Assembly: GCF_022919835.1 (NCBI RefSeq)
Contig: NZ_CP095074.1
Location: forward strand, 3,081,501 to 3,145,500
Reading direction: 5' to 3'
Source: Halobacillus shinanisalinarum
GTDB taxonomy: Bacteria > Bacillota > Bacilli > Bacillales > Halobacillaceae
DNA: 64,000 bases
Made by a program: the position numbers and the translations under genes. The notes below the pieces were generated by a model, which was given only the letters and a program-made list of their open reading frames with translations, was not told the origin of the DNA and searched no databases. Shown here piece by piece: positions 26,369 through 35,229 of the stretch; positions within the stretch are counted from its first letter, which is position 1, and the number at the start of each line of letters is the position of its first letter.

Positions 26369-27513
26369 CTGCAGTATCTGTTACTGGAAGAGGGATAACG
26401 ACCTTCGGTAAAAAAAATGAATCCATTAAATCAATGATGTTAAGTGCTTGCAGGGAGGCTCTCATTGAAGCAGGAAGGCCAAAAGTAGATGCTGTGTTTG
26501 TGGGGAATTTTGCGGGTGGCCCTCTGGGAAATCAGGAGATTTTGGGATCCGTGCTAACTAACGAACTAGGGTTGGGAGAGGCACCGTCAGTTAAAGTTGA
26601 AGGAGCTTGTGCCTCAGGCGGCATAGCCTTTAGGCAGGCCTATCAGTTAGTTAAAGCAGGAGAATATGATACGGTTTTAGTGGCTGGTGGAGAAAAAATG
26701 ACAGGGCTTGATACAGAGACCGTAACCAAAGCCATAAACCTTGCAATGGATAACGATTCTAATGAAGGTGCATCAGGGCTTACGTTTCCAGGATTTTTCG
26801 GTGTATTGGCTAATCGGTATATGTATGAATTTGGAGCTAGTAAGAAACACCTTGCTATGGTTGCATTAAAAAATAGAGAATACGCTGTTTCTAACCCAAT
26901 CGCTCAGTTTAAGAAAGAAACGAGTATTGAGGAAATTATGAATGCACGACCGATTACAGATCCACTTGGACTCTTTGATTGCTCTCCCATTACGGATGGA
27001 GCTGCTGCAGTTGTTATTCAAAAGGGTACAAATGGTGTGGGAATTTTATCCTCTGGTCAAGCATCAGGCCCTCCTCTTATGCAAGAGGTGAAAGACTTAA
27101 TGCATATGAGTGCAACTTATGAATCTGCTAAAAGTGCTTATGAAGCGGCTGGATTAGAGCCTAAGGATATCGATGTGGTTGAGCTCCATGATTGTTTTTC
27201 CATGACAGAAATTGTGGCTATCGAAGAATTGGGTTTCTTTGAGAAAGGTAAAGGGTGGCATGCTGTTGAAGAGGGACTAACCAAACATGGAGGAACCATT
27301 CCGGTAAATACGAGCGGGGGACTGCTATCGAAAGGCCATCCTATTGGTGCTACAGGAATTGCTCAAATCATTCAGATTGTAGACCAACTGAATGATAAAG
27401 CATGTAACCAGGTGGAAGATGCGCGTATAGGATTAGCGCAAAACCTGGGGGTACCGGTGCCTATTCAACGGTTCACATTTTTCGAAAGGAAGGGGCGTAA
27501 GAGATGGGATTAA
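26365..27513 (+). CDS. Thiolase-family protein
   Basis: The 382-aa protein has the nucleophilic Cys (EGACASGG, Cys82), the VELHDCF segment and the C-terminal GHPIGATG motif. It lacks the second catalytic Cys context of classical biosynthetic thiolases (CGGG), as is common in SCPx/archaeal-type thiolases that pair with DUF35 proteins. The following gene is just such a partner. ATG 26365 overlaps the ligase stop as ATGA. It probably cleaves a 3-oxoacyl-CoA or transfers an acyl group. Confidence 0.9.
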   Translation: MTAVSVTGRGITTFGKKNESIKSMMLSACREALIEAGRPKVDAVFVGNFAGGPLGNQEILGSVLTNELGLGEAPSVKVEGACASGGIAFRQAYQLVKAGEYDTVLVAGGEKMTGLDTETVTKAINLAMDNDSNEGASGLTFPGFFGVLANRYMYEFGASKKHLAMVALKNREYAVSNPIAQFKKETSIEEIMNARPITDPLGLFDCSPITDGAAAVVIQKGTNGVGILSSGQASGPPLMQEVKDLMHMSATYESAKSAYEAAGLEPKDIDVVELHDCFSMTEIVAIEELGFFEKGKGWHAVEEGLTKHGGTIPVNTSGGLLSKGHPIGATGIAQIIQIVDQLNDKACNQVEDARIGLAQNLGVPVPIQRFTFFERKGRKRWD

Positions 27514-27833
27514 CGGCTAAGTATTGCATCAACTGTGATCATACCTTAAGCACAGATAAATATTATTGTCCTGTGTGTTTTTCAGATAGATTAGAGGAGA
27601 AACGTCTAAGCGGTAGAGGAGAGATCTACTCATTTACTAATATTTATGCCGTTCCTAAACCGTTGGCGGATCAAGCTCCCTATTATATTGTTCTTGTCGA
27701 TTTAGAAGAAGGCCTAAGGGTTACTGCTAGATATAATGGAGATCACGTGGAAATAGGTAAGAAGGTAGAGTTAGAGTCAATTGACAGAAGAGCCTATTAC
27801 TTCAGACCAATAGGAGCACGGGAGAGAGATTGA
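27504..27833 (+). CDS. Zn-ribbon/OB-fold (DUF35) protein, thiolase partner
   Basis: This 109-aa protein begins with a rubredoxin-like zinc ribbon (CINC ... CPVC, residues 8-27), followed by an OB fold (GRGEIYSFTNIY; LEEGLRVTARYNG). DUF35 proteins bind thiolase-like enzymes and channel CoA or acyl groups, as in archaeal HMG-CoA synthase complexes and steroid side-chain aldolases. It overlaps the thiolase gene by 10 bp, which fits an obligate complex. It is the last intact gene of the operon. Confidence 0.9.
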   Translation: MGLTAKYCINCDHTLSTDKYYCPVCFSDRLEEKRLSGRGEIYSFTNIYAVPKPLADQAPYYIVLVDLEEGLRVTARYNGDHVEIGKKVELESIDRRAYYFRPIGARERD

Positions 27834-27837
27834 TAAT

Positions 27838-28391
27838 ATTGCTAGTTCGATTATATTTAAAAGAACTTTAAATAGTACTAGTTTATCTTTTGGAGCAGGC
27901 TTACCTGGAGGTTTTGCAATGGCGGGAACAATCCCAGCAGATATTATCCAGTTCTTTGGTATTGCTCTAAGGTTGTCTCAGTAATTAATTTATTTATATG
28001 GTCATCAAGATCTTTGGTTGGAAGATTATCTTGATACTGAAAAAGCTACCCCAGAAAGCACTAACCAAAACACTCTATTATCCAATTATAAAAAATATCT
28101 AGTTATATTGGTGTGAAAATTACTTAGGATTCTTTTGCCAAAGGGGTTTCTAAAACAATCCCAGTTGTAGGCGGTTTAGTATCTGGGTCGGTAACTTATT
28201 ATACAATGAGACCAATGGGTAAAAGACTAGCATCTACCTTATCTGAATCTTTTGTTCTTACAGAAGGTGATATTGAAAATGAATTTAATGAATTGGAGAA
28301 AGAATTTCCTGAGATCATTGATGTTGATTTTGAGGAGATAGAGAATGAAAAGGATAAAGGCGAAGGAAATAATAGAGGAGTAAGGTTCTAG
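27838..28391 (+). pseudogene. Remnant of a glycine-rich membrane-associated protein (EcsC-like?)
   Basis: Two pieces of one protein are visible. The first (27838-27984) reads SSIIFKRTLNSTSLSFGAGL then PGGFAMAGTIPADIIQFFGI and stops. After about 150 bases with stops, the second resumes near 28134 with DSFAKGVSKTIPVVGG, LVSGSVTYYTMRPMGKRLA, and an acidic C-terminus ending at 28391. Layout and glycine-zipper segments recall EcsC-type bacterial proteins, but that is from memory and tentative. Several frame breaks show real decay rather than a single miscall. Confidence 0.55.
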
Positions 28392-28724
28392 GATCTCAAG
28401 GAAAAAATGCATCGTAAAAAAATTAGTGCTGGATACAAATATATAGTATTAGTCATTTACATGAAAAATGGTTTTAACTTTTGGCGAATCTTTTATTAAA
28501 GAGTTAATTCAACGATTAAATATAGAGTAGCTGATTTGTACAAGATGTGTTGTAATTGCACGGTAGTGTCGGGAAATAGTTTTAAATCCAACCAATAATC
28601 AAATGACATAATCAATGACATACTTTTTCTCATTATTTGTCATCCCCTTTAGTCTTATTATATGGTCTAAGACTGAATAAAGCTTAAGCTCACCTATTAG
28701 TTTATTATATTCTTTGGTGAATTC
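28392..28724. other. Intergenic, no gene seen
   Basis: AT-rich sequence with no credible ORF. At 28609-28630 an AATGACATACTTTTT segment matches one found beside the structured repeats at 18.1 and 39.1 kb. Confidence 0.4.
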
Positions 28725-28882
28725 ATGGGCGGCATGATGTAATAACGCCCGAAACCCTGATATGAAGGGGTTTGTTGCTTGTTTTTAACACTGATTGACA
28801 TACTTCTTGTCATTCAAAAAAGCAAAATATTATATTTTTGTTAGCCTCTCATTAGTTTAATTAACTTTTGAGAGGCTTTTTC
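28725..28882 (+). repeat. Structured repeat element, copy 2
   Basis: Same order as at 18099: GGGCG / CGCCC hairpin (28727-28750) with loop GCATGATGTAATAA; hairpin 2 with AAACCC / GGGTTT arms around an ATGA-containing loop; TTGACATACTTCTTGTCA; then GCCTCTC / GAGAGGC (28844-28876) with inner AGTTTAATTAACT, followed by TTTTTC. Arm changes in hairpin 2 are compensatory relative to the other copies. Confidence 0.65.
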
Positions 28883-29235
28883 ATTTATAATTTTCACTAG
28901 AATGATTTTGTCTTAAAAGATATTAATCTGAGATTTTTAACGTTTTAAAAGCAACCATTTAAAAGACTGGATTTTGACTGATTATTAAAATCGTTTACTA
29001 AATCTAACGGCCTCTCAAGATATTCAACGAATGAACCAGACTCAACTAGCCAAACAGAAAAGAGCCAAATCCAGAGCAAAAGAAAAAGGTCAGGAATAAT
29101 TTACTCCTGACCGTTTGCGAAAAATAAATGCCAGCCAACGACTAGTAACGATTGATAAACAAATGTAACACACTGGTAAGCCGTATGCCTTATTAGGGCA
29201 TGTGCACTTTGATGAGGGGGTACCCTTGAGAAAGG
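28883..29235. other. Intergenic with a short ORF relic
   Basis: A frame ending at 29099 reads QDIQRMNQTQLAKQKRAKSR and ends KEKGQE, with no start or ribosome site visible. It is probably the tail of a lost gene. GGTCAGGA / TCCTGACC (29088-29112) forms a hairpin over its stop. No other gene is seen. Confidence 0.35.
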
Positions 29236-30516
29236 TTACCCTACTTTTTTTTCTTTTAAATTAACATCTAAAGTACCTTCAGATTTAGAAACTAGTAAAG
29301 CAGTTGCAGCGTCTCCAACAATATTCGGTACAATTCTACCCATATTCATAATACGATCGATACCAGCTAATAATGCTACACCTTCTAATGGTAAACCTGC
29401 AGCCTGGAGTACAATTACAGACATAATCAATCCAGATCCAGGAACACCAGCAGTACCTATAGATGCTAATGTCGCGGTAAGCATTACCATTAATTGAGTT
29501 TCGATAGAAAGTTCTACACCATAAATTTGAGCGACAAAAATAACAGAAACCGCCTGATAAATGGCTGTACCGTTCATATTTATAACTGATCCTAAAGGCA
29601 CAGCAAAGTTTGTAGTATCTTCATCTGCTCCTAATCTTAAAGTAGCTTTTAAAGTTAAAGGTAGAGTTGCAACACTAGAACAGGTTGCAAAAGCGAAAGC
29701 CATTGCATCTTTCATTTCTCGTAAAAATCTTATTGGGGATATTTTTACAACTCCGCCTACTAAAACTCCTGCTTGTACAATTACTATAAATAAAATACAA
29801 GCCAGGAAAAGTGCGATAATTGCTTTAGCATAAGGGAAAAGTATATCTAAACCAACATTTCCCACAACATCTGCCATTAAACCAAATACTCCAATCGGAG
29901 TAAATTCTAAAACGATTTCTGTTAATCTCGTCATCAATTTTTGCCCTGTATTGAAAAAATCTCGTACTTTTTCCCCGCTTTCGCCCAATGCGAGGGTTGA
30001 AAAACCAAGTAGAAGTGCAAAAAAGATAATTGAAAGTAAACTATTTTCTGCTAAAGCTTCAAAAATACTAACTGGAACAATATTTACGATTGTATCCATT
30101 ACAGAAAATCCTTCAGCAGCTTCAGTTACTTCCGTTGCATCACCCGGTGTTGGAATAGTTACCCCGGTTCCCACATTCAGCAGATTAGCAAAGAATAAAC
30201 CTATAAGTATTGCAAAAGCCGTTGTGCCTAAAAACCACATGACGGTTTTTAAGCCAATTCGACCAAGCTTCTTATTATTCCCCTTACCTACATTTGCGAT
30301 AGCACCTACAATCACACAGAAAATTAAAGGGGCAACGATCATCTGTAGTAAATTCACTAAAATAGTACCTAAGAAAGCAAACATTGCCGCTTCTTCTCGG
30401 AGTATGAGGCCTGCTATAATACCCACGGCGAAACCAATCATAATTTTAGTAAATAAATTCATTTCCATAAACTTTTTAAATAAACTCTTTTTTTCCTCAG
30501 CCTTCTTTTCGCCCAT
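29236..30516 (-). CDS. Dicarboxylate/amino acid:cation symporter (DAACS family)
   Basis: The 426-aa GltP/DctA-type symporter shows the family core: LLQMIVAPLIFCVIVGAIA, the serine-rich hairpin FAFATCSSVATLPLTL (HP1), the NMNGTAIYQ motif of TM7, and GTAGVPGSGLIM (HP2) with DRIMNMGRIVPNIVGD (TM8). It imports C4-dicarboxylates or acidic amino acids with Na+/H+. In this operon D-tartrate is a likely cargo. ATG after AAAGGAGAA. Its own promoter has cre boxes, so uptake is catabolite-controlled. Confidence 0.93.
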   Translation of the reverse strand: MGEKKAEEKKSLFKKFMEMNLFTKIMIGFAVGIIAGLILREEAAMFAFLGTILVNLLQMIVAPLIFCVIVGAIANVGKGNNKKLGRIGLKTVMWFLGTTAFAILIGLFFANLLNVGTGVTIPTPGDATEVTEAAEGFSVMDTIVNIVPVSIFEALAENSLLSIIFFALLLGFSTLALGESGEKVRDFFNTGQKLMTRLTEIVLEFTPIGVFGLMADVVGNVGLDILFPYAKAIIALFLACILFIVIVQAGVLVGGVVKISPIRFLREMKDAMAFAFATCSSVATLPLTLKATLRLGADEDTTNFAVPLGSVINMNGTAIYQAVSVIFVAQIYGVELSIETQLMVMLTATLASIGTAGVPGSGLIMSVIVLQAAGLPLEGVALLAGIDRIMNMGRIVPNIVGDAATALLVSKSEGTLDVNLKEKKVG

Positions 30517-30547
30517 AATGATTTTCTCCTTTCATATAACGAGTTAA

Positions 30548-30634
30548 TGAAAGCGTTCACATTGGTGTTTTTTTACAAGTTTGTCCCCATAATATATACG
30601 TTAACTATAATAGATACAAAAGTAAGCGGTTTCA
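30548..30634 (-). promoter_or_regulatory. Promoter of the dicarboxylate symporter with two cre-like sites
   Basis: Read on the minus strand: TTGTAT (30619-30614), 17-bp spacer, TATATT (30596-30591). A near-perfect cre (TGAAAGCGTTCACA on the plus strand, 30548-30561) lies downstream. A second cre-like site (minus-strand TGAAACCGCTTACT, 30634-30621) lies just upstream of the -35. This pattern fits CcpA repression. Confidence 0.65.
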
Positions 30635-30733
30635 CGTAAAAGTGAGGAGGCCGCAATACAACAGCAGTAAACCTTTTATTCATAGACAACTATTTAAAAT
30701 TGTTCTGATCCCTAAACACATCATAAGAAACGA

Positions 30734-31525
30734 TCATCGTACATAATTTTGTAGTTTTCCAATACCGCTTACCTCTATTTCGACAGTATCACCAGATTGC
30801 ATTGTACAGCTGCCAGAAGGGGATCCCGTTGCTATAACATCCCCAGGTTCTAATGTCATAATTTGTGATAACCAACTAATTAAATATGGAATTTTTAACG
30901 TCATTTCACTTGTATTGCCGTCCTGTACAATTTTATTATTTAGCCTTGATGTAATTTGCAAATTAGATGGATCAAGACCAGTTACTACATGTGGGCCGAG
31001 AGGGCCGAATGTATCGAACCCTTTACCCCTTGTATATTGCGGGTCATCCCTTGTAAGGTCTCTTGCGGTAATATCATTAAAGATGGTAAACCCAAAAACG
31101 TAATTCATCGCTTCTCCTTCTGATATGTTTTTCCCTCGTTTGCCAATGATTAGCGCCAATTCCCCTTCCAGCTCAACTTGTGATGTCATGTTATTATCTG
31201 GAAGGACAATTTCTTCTTTATCTGCAATTAGCGCAGATAATGGTTTTAAGAATAGAAAAGGTTCTTTAAGATGTGCTTTACCACCTGTTTCAATGGCGTG
31301 TTCAGCATATGTCCAACCAAAGTTCACAATTTTGGTTGGCTGAACAGGTTCTAATATTTTCACATTGCTGTATTGATGTACGACACCATCTTTCTTAAAA
31401 TCTCCATTAGCAATTTCAGAAAAACCACTTGATAATTGTATGATATTGTTACCCTCACGTAATCCGTAATGTGATTGATCATCGGCTAAATAACGAACAA
31501 TCATTTGTGTCTTTACTTTTAACAA
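30734..31525 (-). CDS. Fumarylacetoacetate hydrolase (FAH) family protein
   Basis: This 263-aa protein has the FAH-superfamily C-terminal fold. The metal-binding acidic residues appear in VELEGELALIIGK and FTIFNDITARDLTRDD, and GDVIATGSPSG follows. Members hydrolyse C-C bonds or decarboxylate oxaloacetate (FAHD1-like). Next to a D-tartrate dehydratase-like gene, whose product would be oxaloacetate, an oxaloacetate decarboxylase role is attractive but inferred. The TTG start at 31525 has AAAGGAGATGG upstream; an ATG seven codons later lacks one. Confidence 0.88.
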   Translation of the reverse strand: MLKVKTQMIVRYLADDQSHYGLREGNNIIQLSSGFSEIANGDFKKDGVVHQYSNVKILEPVQPTKIVNFGWTYAEHAIETGGKAHLKEPFLFLKPLSALIADKEEIVLPDNNMTSQVELEGELALIIGKRGKNISEGEAMNYVFGFTIFNDITARDLTRDDPQYTRGKGFDTFGPLGPHVVTGLDPSNLQITSRLNNKIVQDGNTSEMTLKIPYLISWLSQIMTLEPGDVIATGSPSGSCTMQSGDTVEIEVSGIGKLQNYVR

Positions 31526-31668
31526 ATTACCATCTCCTTTTTTGACCTATCCATGAACCTGAAAATTTCATTAAATTTTTATAAGAAGGTGAAGAGAGGC
31601 ACACCTGGAAGATATACCCCACTTAGATTTCAATAAAATTCATCTTATTCATTTAAATTATAGTGTTT

Positions 31669-32859
31669 TTAGTTGATATAAGTCTTCTTTTGCTCCAAAT
31701 TCAATGTTTTTAATAGTTGATATAAGTCCTCTTTTGCTTCAAATCCAATACCTGGAACATCCGGGAGACCAACATAACCATTATCTATAGCGCAACCATC
31801 CGCAAAGCCGCCAAAGGGTTGAAAGACACCGGGGTAGGACTCATTTCCATATAATTTCAATCCCGCTGCAATATTTAGTGACATTTGATGACCTCCGTGC
31901 GGAATGCAATTTCTAGAAGACCAACCGTTCTCTTCAAGCATCTTTAAAATCTTCATGTATTCTACAAGTCCGTAACTTAACGCACAGTCGAATTGTAAAA
32001 AGTCTGTTTTTGGGTTCATGCCCGCATATCGAATTAAATTGGTGGCATCCTGAACAGAGAAGAGATTTTCCCCTGTTGCGATAGCATTCGGATAGACTTT
32101 TGATAATTCTGCTTGTAAGTGATAATCCAGTGGATCACCAACTTCTTCATACCAGAATAAATTATAATCTTTAATGGCCTCACCAAACTGAATAGCTTCT
32201 TCCAAATTAAATCGCCCATTCACATCGATCATTAAATTTTGTCCGGATCCGACAACATCAATAACAGCTTCAATTCGTTTAAGGTCTTCTTCGAGAGGGA
32301 CGCCTCCAACTTTCATTTTCACTTTTGAATAACCCATATCCAAATAGGATTTCATCTCATCTTGTAATTCAGGAAGCCCCTTGTTTGGGTGGTAGTACCC
32401 ACCTGCCGCATATACAAATACTTTTTCATCAATAGTTCCATCGCCATACTGATCCGCAAGAAATTTGTAAAGAGGTACATCCTCTATTTTCGCAACCGCA
32501 TCCCATACAGCCATATCTAAGGTACCCACTGCGACAGTTCTTTCACCGTGACCCCCGGGTTTCTCGTTATTCATCAACACTTGATGTATCTTCTCTGGGG
32601 ATAAGTTAGTGCCTGTATCATTTACAATTTCTTCCGGATGCGTCTCTAGTAAACGGGGGATGAATCGTTCCTTCAATAAACCACTTGGTGCATATCGACC
32701 ATTGGAATTGAACCCATATCCCACTACAGGCTTACCATTACGAACCACATCTGTTTCTACTCCAACAATAGAAACATTCATTTTACTAAAATCGATGAAT
32801 GCATTGCTGATATTACTACTAATTGGTACAGCTTTTTCTTTGATACTAACAATTTTCAT
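31669..32859 (-). CDS. tarD: Enolase-superfamily dehydratase, probable D(-)-tartrate dehydratase
   Basis: The 396-aa protein belongs to the mandelate racemase/muconate lactonising group. The catalytic Lys pair (KVKMKVGG), metal ligands (MIDVNGRFN; FWYEEVGDPLDY; ATGENLF) and the C-terminal CIPHGGHQMSLNIAAG with the active His closely resemble the characterised D-tartrate dehydratase of Bradyrhizobium, from memory. It would turn D-tartrate into oxaloacetate. A sigma-54 promoter lies directly upstream and a PrpR-type activator gene is next door. The extreme C-terminus is odd: a partial tandem duplication gives the tail LNLEQKKTYIN. Confidence 0.82.
   Translation of the reverse strand: MKIVSIKEKAVPISSNISNAFIDFSKMNVSIVGVETDVVRNGKPVVGYGFNSNGRYAPSGLLKERFIPRLLETHPEEIVNDTGTNLSPEKIHQVLMNNEKPGGHGERTVAVGTLDMAVWDAVAKIEDVPLYKFLADQYGDGTIDEKVFVYAAGGYYHPNKGLPELQDEMKSYLDMGYSKVKMKVGGVPLEEDLKRIEAVIDVVGSGQNLMIDVNGRFNLEEAIQFGEAIKDYNLFWYEEVGDPLDYHLQAELSKVYPNAIATGENLFSVQDATNLIRYAGMNPKTDFLQFDCALSYGLVEYMKILKMLEENGWSSRNCIPHGGHQMSLNIAAGLKLYGNESYPGVFQPFGGFADGCAIDNGYVGLPDVPGIGFEAKEDLYQLLKTLNLEQKKTYIN
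31671..31749. repeat. Imperfect tandem duplication at the 3' end of tarD-like gene
   Basis: Two copies of a unit of about 36 bp beginning TAGTTGATATAAGTC on the plus strand (31671-31707 and 31714-31749) differ at a few bases. The outer copy is read in another frame, replacing the original end of the protein. Confidence 0.7.
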
Positions 32860-32896
32860 AGATTAAACACTCCTTATTTATTTTCACTTATTATAT

Positions 32897-32913
32897 TGCA
32901 AATTCTGTGCCAA
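32897..32913 (-). promoter_or_regulatory. Sigma-54 (-24/-12) promoter
   Basis: On the minus strand, TTGGCAC-AGAAT-TTGCA is a perfect match to the sigma-54 consensus (GG at -24, GC at -12). It lies about 40 bp upstream of the tarD-like start. An inverted repeat (ATGTT-GT-AACAT, 32945-32956) further upstream is a candidate activator site. Confidence 0.85.
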
Positions 32914-33098
32914 CTATCGCAAAGACTCTTTTGAAATTAATCTAATGTTGTAACATCACTATTCTTCCTGTCCCAAAGAGTGGCTCCTATTGGCGTGCTA
33001 ATAGGAAACATAAAAGCAAAATAAATCCCAAGTCCTTTTCAACATTTAATTACAAAAGTTAAATTATGGATCATGAAAAAGGTAAGCCATTTTAAAGA

Positions 33099-33133
33099 AA
33101 ATAAAAAACCATTTCAAATATGAAATGGTTTAT
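33099..33133 (-). terminator. Terminator of the sigma-54 activator gene
   Basis: On the minus strand, AAACCATTTCATA and TGAAATGGTTT pair and are followed by TTTATTTTC. The first arm overlaps the stop codon of the activator. Confidence 0.8.
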
Positions 33134-35016
33134 TTCCCGTTTGAAATTTTTCGCCACAATGTTGTCGAACTAATGTTGTATTTCTGACAAAATTCTTCTT
33201 TGGTACCGGTGAATTGGTGAAAGAGTTTCTTCCACAATTCTTTCTCCATATCTTTATAGGAGTCCAGCACTGGAATGAGGATTTCCTTTTTTCTTTTTCT
33301 CAAGGATGTTTTAAAAAATTGTTCTACCCCATCTTTTGTAATTTCGTTGTGCGGGTATGTAATGACTATACGTCGAATGATATTCTGAAGTTCTCGTGCA
33401 TTCCCCAACCATGGATAAAATATTAGCGGTGAAAAGGGTGACGTGTCCTGCCACGTTAAATACCGGTTTTCTCTATCCATTTCGGTCTTTAAAAAATGGA
33501 GGGCTAAAGGTATAATATCGTCTTTTCGATTTCGTAAAGGCAATATATCAAGAGGTAGAGTGGAGATACGATAAAAGAAATCTTCTTTAAACTCCCCTTG
33601 TTCAATGAGATTTTCGATTGGTACATTGGAAGCACATATAATTCTTACGTCAACTGGAATATTACGTTTGCCACCGACTCGTCTAACTTCTTGCTCTTGC
33701 AGAACCCGAAGCATTTTTGTTTGGAAGGCACGTGACATCTCATTAATCTCATCCAGAAACAGCGTCCCCTCATGTGCCAGCTCTAAAAGTCCAGCTTGTC
33801 CCCCACGCTTTGCACCAGTGAATGAGCCTTCTTCATAACCAAACAATTCGCTTTCCAATAAGGATTCACTTAATGAACCACAATTTAATGATACAAAAGG
33901 ATTCTTTTGTCGGTGGCTAGCATTATGGATGCTTTGTGCAAACAATTCCTTACCCGTGCCCGTTTCACCATAAATAAGAACCGTGCCTTCTGAACGTGCA
34001 TAGACCGCAGCCGTTTGTATTAAACTTTTCATTTCTTCATTTACGGTTATAACGTCTGAAAACGTATGTTTAGCGATCAAACCCTTTTTAAACACTTCTT
34101 TTCGAATTTTTAATTCTAATTGCTGAATATCATCAAGTTTTTCAAACATTTGAATGGCACCAGCATTCAGTCCACTTGTTCTCGTTATTAAGGTTGTGGC
34201 CAGTACTTTTTGACTTTCAACTTCAACTAGAATATTCCGATGATCTTCTTGATTGTCGATATGATGAATGAGGGTTTCGTTCGAAACCACTTTGCGATAT
34301 GCATTAGATTGAATCAAGCGCGGAAAAATCGTTTTTGCCTTCTCATTATACGTTTTAATCTTGTTCTTATCATCAACAACAATAACTGCTTGTTGCATGG
34401 AGTGTAAAATCAACTCAAGTTCTTTGATTTTACTTTGTTCTTGATATTTCAATTCAATTGTCCGAATCGCTTGTTCCAATGCTAGTTGTAAAGCCTCTTG
34501 ACCAGACTTTATAAGACGTGTATCAAGACTGTATTGATCAGCAGATAACACTGCACGTCGGTCTCCAATAATCACATCAACCTGTTCCGTTTTAATTAGA
34601 TCCTGAAGCACTTGATTTAAATCTTTTGAGTGGTTATAACTTAGGACTTGTACTGTTGCATCCTTAAAATCTAAAGAGAATGCTTCTGTATCATTTATTA
34701 TTTGGTGGAACATTAAAACAACTATTTTCCGGTACCCTTTCACATATACCTGAGCAACTGCACGTAATAAATCATACGGAGTAACTGGTATATGTACGTA
34801 GGGAATTTGGGCTTCAGTATGTAAATATTCACCGAGTCCACCTCTAGAGACAATAACACTTGCGGACGCAGGGATCTTTTGTAATGTTTTCTCATATGGG
34901 AACAAAGTTTCTATGAAAGTCACTTTATAAGGTCGATCAATCATCTGTTCTTCCATTAGATGTATTTGCTCTTTTGTCAAATCGAAAGGAGCAATAACAT
35001 AAATATTATCCATCAT
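33130..35016 (-). CDS. Sigma-54-dependent activator with PrpR-type sensor and PAS domain
   Basis: This 628-aa protein has, in order: a PrpR_N-like sensor (about 1-190); a PAS domain (about 200-300); an AAA+ domain with Walker A GETGTGKE (about 348), a sigma-54 contact loop ELFGYEEGSFTGA (GSFTGA in place of GAFTGA, about 395) and Walker B LFLDEINEM (about 422); and a C-terminal Fis-type HTH ending STTLWRKI. It would open the -24/-12 promoter of the divergently neighbouring catabolic genes in response to a small carboxylate. ATG after GGAGGGATA; two ATGs are adjacent. Confidence 0.93.
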   Translation of the reverse strand: MMDNIYVIAPFDLTKEQIHLMEEQMIDRPYKVTFIETLFPYEKTLQKIPASASVIVSRGGLGEYLHTEAQIPYVHIPVTPYDLLRAVAQVYVKGYRKIVVLMFHQIINDTEAFSLDFKDATVQVLSYNHSKDLNQVLQDLIKTEQVDVIIGDRRAVLSADQYSLDTRLIKSGQEALQLALEQAIRTIELKYQEQSKIKELELILHSMQQAVIVVDDKNKIKTYNEKAKTIFPRLIQSNAYRKVVSNETLIHHIDNQEDHRNILVEVESQKVLATTLITRTSGLNAGAIQMFEKLDDIQQLELKIRKEVFKKGLIAKHTFSDVITVNEEMKSLIQTAAVYARSEGTVLIYGETGTGKELFAQSIHNASHRQKNPFVSLNCGSLSESLLESELFGYEEGSFTGAKRGGQAGLLELAHEGTLFLDEINEMSRAFQTKMLRVLQEQEVRRVGGKRNIPVDVRIICASNVPIENLIEQGEFKEDFFYRISTLPLDILPLRNRKDDIIPLALHFLKTEMDRENRYLTWQDTSPFSPLIFYPWLGNARELQNIIRRIVITYPHNEITKDGVEQFFKTSLRKRKKEILIPVLDSYKDMEKELWKKLFHQFTGTKEEFCQKYNISSTTLWRKISNGK

Positions 35017-35229
35017 TATCCCTCCAATTAATTACTCTTAAAAGAAAACAGTACCTGATTCAGCAGTCGGTACTCCGTAATCTGGCCCTTTTCCTTAAAA
35101 AAATTATTTCAAATTACTATCATTTGTACAATAGGGTATTCCATTAACGTGTGATGCGTATGTAAAAGTACACATTCGCGAACGTGTCGGAGGATATGTG
35201 AAGCTTAGGAAGAACAACGTTAATATTTA
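35017..35229. other. Upstream region of the activator gene
   Basis: No gene seen. It contains a near-palindrome ACAC-A-TTCGCGAA-C-GTGT at 35170-35187 of unknown meaning. Confidence 0.3.

Noticed and set aside
29221..29246. Rho-independent terminator of the dicarboxylate symporter
   Set aside because: GGGTAACC/GGTACCC pairing overlaps the stop, but the minus strand lacks a following U tract.
29951..30547. 198-codon plus-strand ORF opposite the dicarboxylate symporter
   Set aside because: Antisense of a clear DAACS gene, low-complexity K/S/I-rich translation typical of shadows.
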